From assembly GCA_002494975.1 (NCBI GenBank), contig DADI01000016.1:1-14316 (forward strand): 14,316 nucleotides of DNA, written 5' to 3'. Position numbers and translations under genes: made by a program. The stretch is from Euryarchaeota archaeon UBA556. Lineage in GTDB: Archaea > Thermoplasmatota > Poseidoniia > Poseidoniales > Thalassarchaeaceae. Numbering within the stretch: the stretch's first letter is position 1; each line of letters begins with the position of its first letter. Below the pieces are notes generated by a model. That model did not search any database, was not told the DNA's origin, and saw only the letters and a list, made by a program, of their open reading frames with translations. Below, piece by piece: positions 14,201 through 14,316 of this stretch.

Positions 14201-14316
14201 ATGAAGCAATCTACGAAAGGATCTAAGCGTAATACTAGTCTGAAAGGTGCTGACTTATCTGGTTATGACTTGACGGGTGCCAACCTGCGAGGTGCCGACC
14301 TGACCAATGCCAACCT
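14201..14316 (+). CDS. Pentapeptide-repeat protein, 5' part only (cut by window end)
   Basis: The first 38 codons are visible, reading into A(D/N)LxG-type repeats: GADLS, GYDLT, GANLR, GADLT, NANL. These are the hallmark of the pentapeptide-repeat family, which folds into a right-handed quadrilateral beta-helix. Some members mimic DNA and protect gyrase, but most have unknown roles. A lysine-rich N-terminal leader of about 13 residues precedes the repeats. The ATG is supported by AAAGGGGG (14183-14190), 10 bases upstream, and the gene starts 2 bases after the preceding stop. Leucine is mostly CTG here, while neighbouring genes prefer TTA/CTT/TTG, and local GC is higher, hinting at a different origin or at repeat-driven bias. 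The length and any additional domain lie outside the window. Confidence 0.85.
   Translation, partial: MKQSTKGSKRNTSLKGADLSGYDLTGANLRGADLTNAN

Noticed and set aside
1..14316. CRISPR array, tRNA or rRNA gene
   Set aside because: I saw no regularly spaced direct repeats or tRNA cloverleaf signatures, and gaps between genes are all under 90 bases.
1..14316. Apparent richness in CTAG sites
   Set aside because: By eye there are about 50 copies, which is about what base composition predicts for this length. It is not enriched.
1..14316. Stop-codon reassignment, as seen in some large phages
   Set aside because: All genes end cleanly at TAA, TAG or TGA close to the next start, and long frames need no read-through.

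Overview
The window is a gene-dense, AT-rich segment (roughly 35-40% GC by eye) with ten genes, all on the + strand, short or no intergenic gaps, and no RNA genes, insertion sequences or CRISPR array that I can see. Most proteins are not housekeeping families, and several have membrane anchors or zinc ribbons. This looks like part of a virus or large extrachromosomal element. An archaeal host is my inference: TTAAATAG/TTATATAG boxes are centred 25-33 bases upstream of the start codons of five genes, three of them at the same 25.5-base distance. Genes inside tight clusters instead carry Shine-Dalgarno (SD) sequences. That mix of leaderless and SD starts is typical of archaea. A bacteriophage with T4-like late promoters is the main alternative. 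I cannot name the lineage.

Region 1 (about 1-9043) is a four-gene module. It holds a giant MoxR-type AAA+ ATPase (1351 aa), a HEIGH zinc metallopeptidase resembling the peptidase domain that accompanies MoxR/VWA pairs, an 847-aa zinc-ribbon protein of unknown family, and a VWA-domain protein with an intact MIDAS. MoxR-VWA pairs are known chaperone-like machines in which the ATPase remodels a target selected by the metal-binding VWA partner. The archaeal virus ATV encodes such a pair (p618/p892), linked to tail development. A module for virion assembly, or for remodelling or processing a host target, is therefore the leading idea here.

Region 2 (about 9044-14198) encodes proteins likely to act at a membrane. 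They are a HerA/FtsK-superfamily ATPase with an unusual C-terminal membrane anchor, a protein with a repeated F-x-AGD motif, a Pro/Ala-rich probably disordered protein, a small two-helix membrane protein with a very acidic tail, and a protein with three zinc ribbons and a C-terminal membrane helix. Four of these five have their own TATA-like box.

Region 3 (14201 to the end) is the start of a pentapeptide-repeat protein, cut by the window edge.

The most notable features are the four-gene MoxR module with a split AAA+ core, the regularly placed promoter boxes, and the membrane-anchored HerA-like ATPase.
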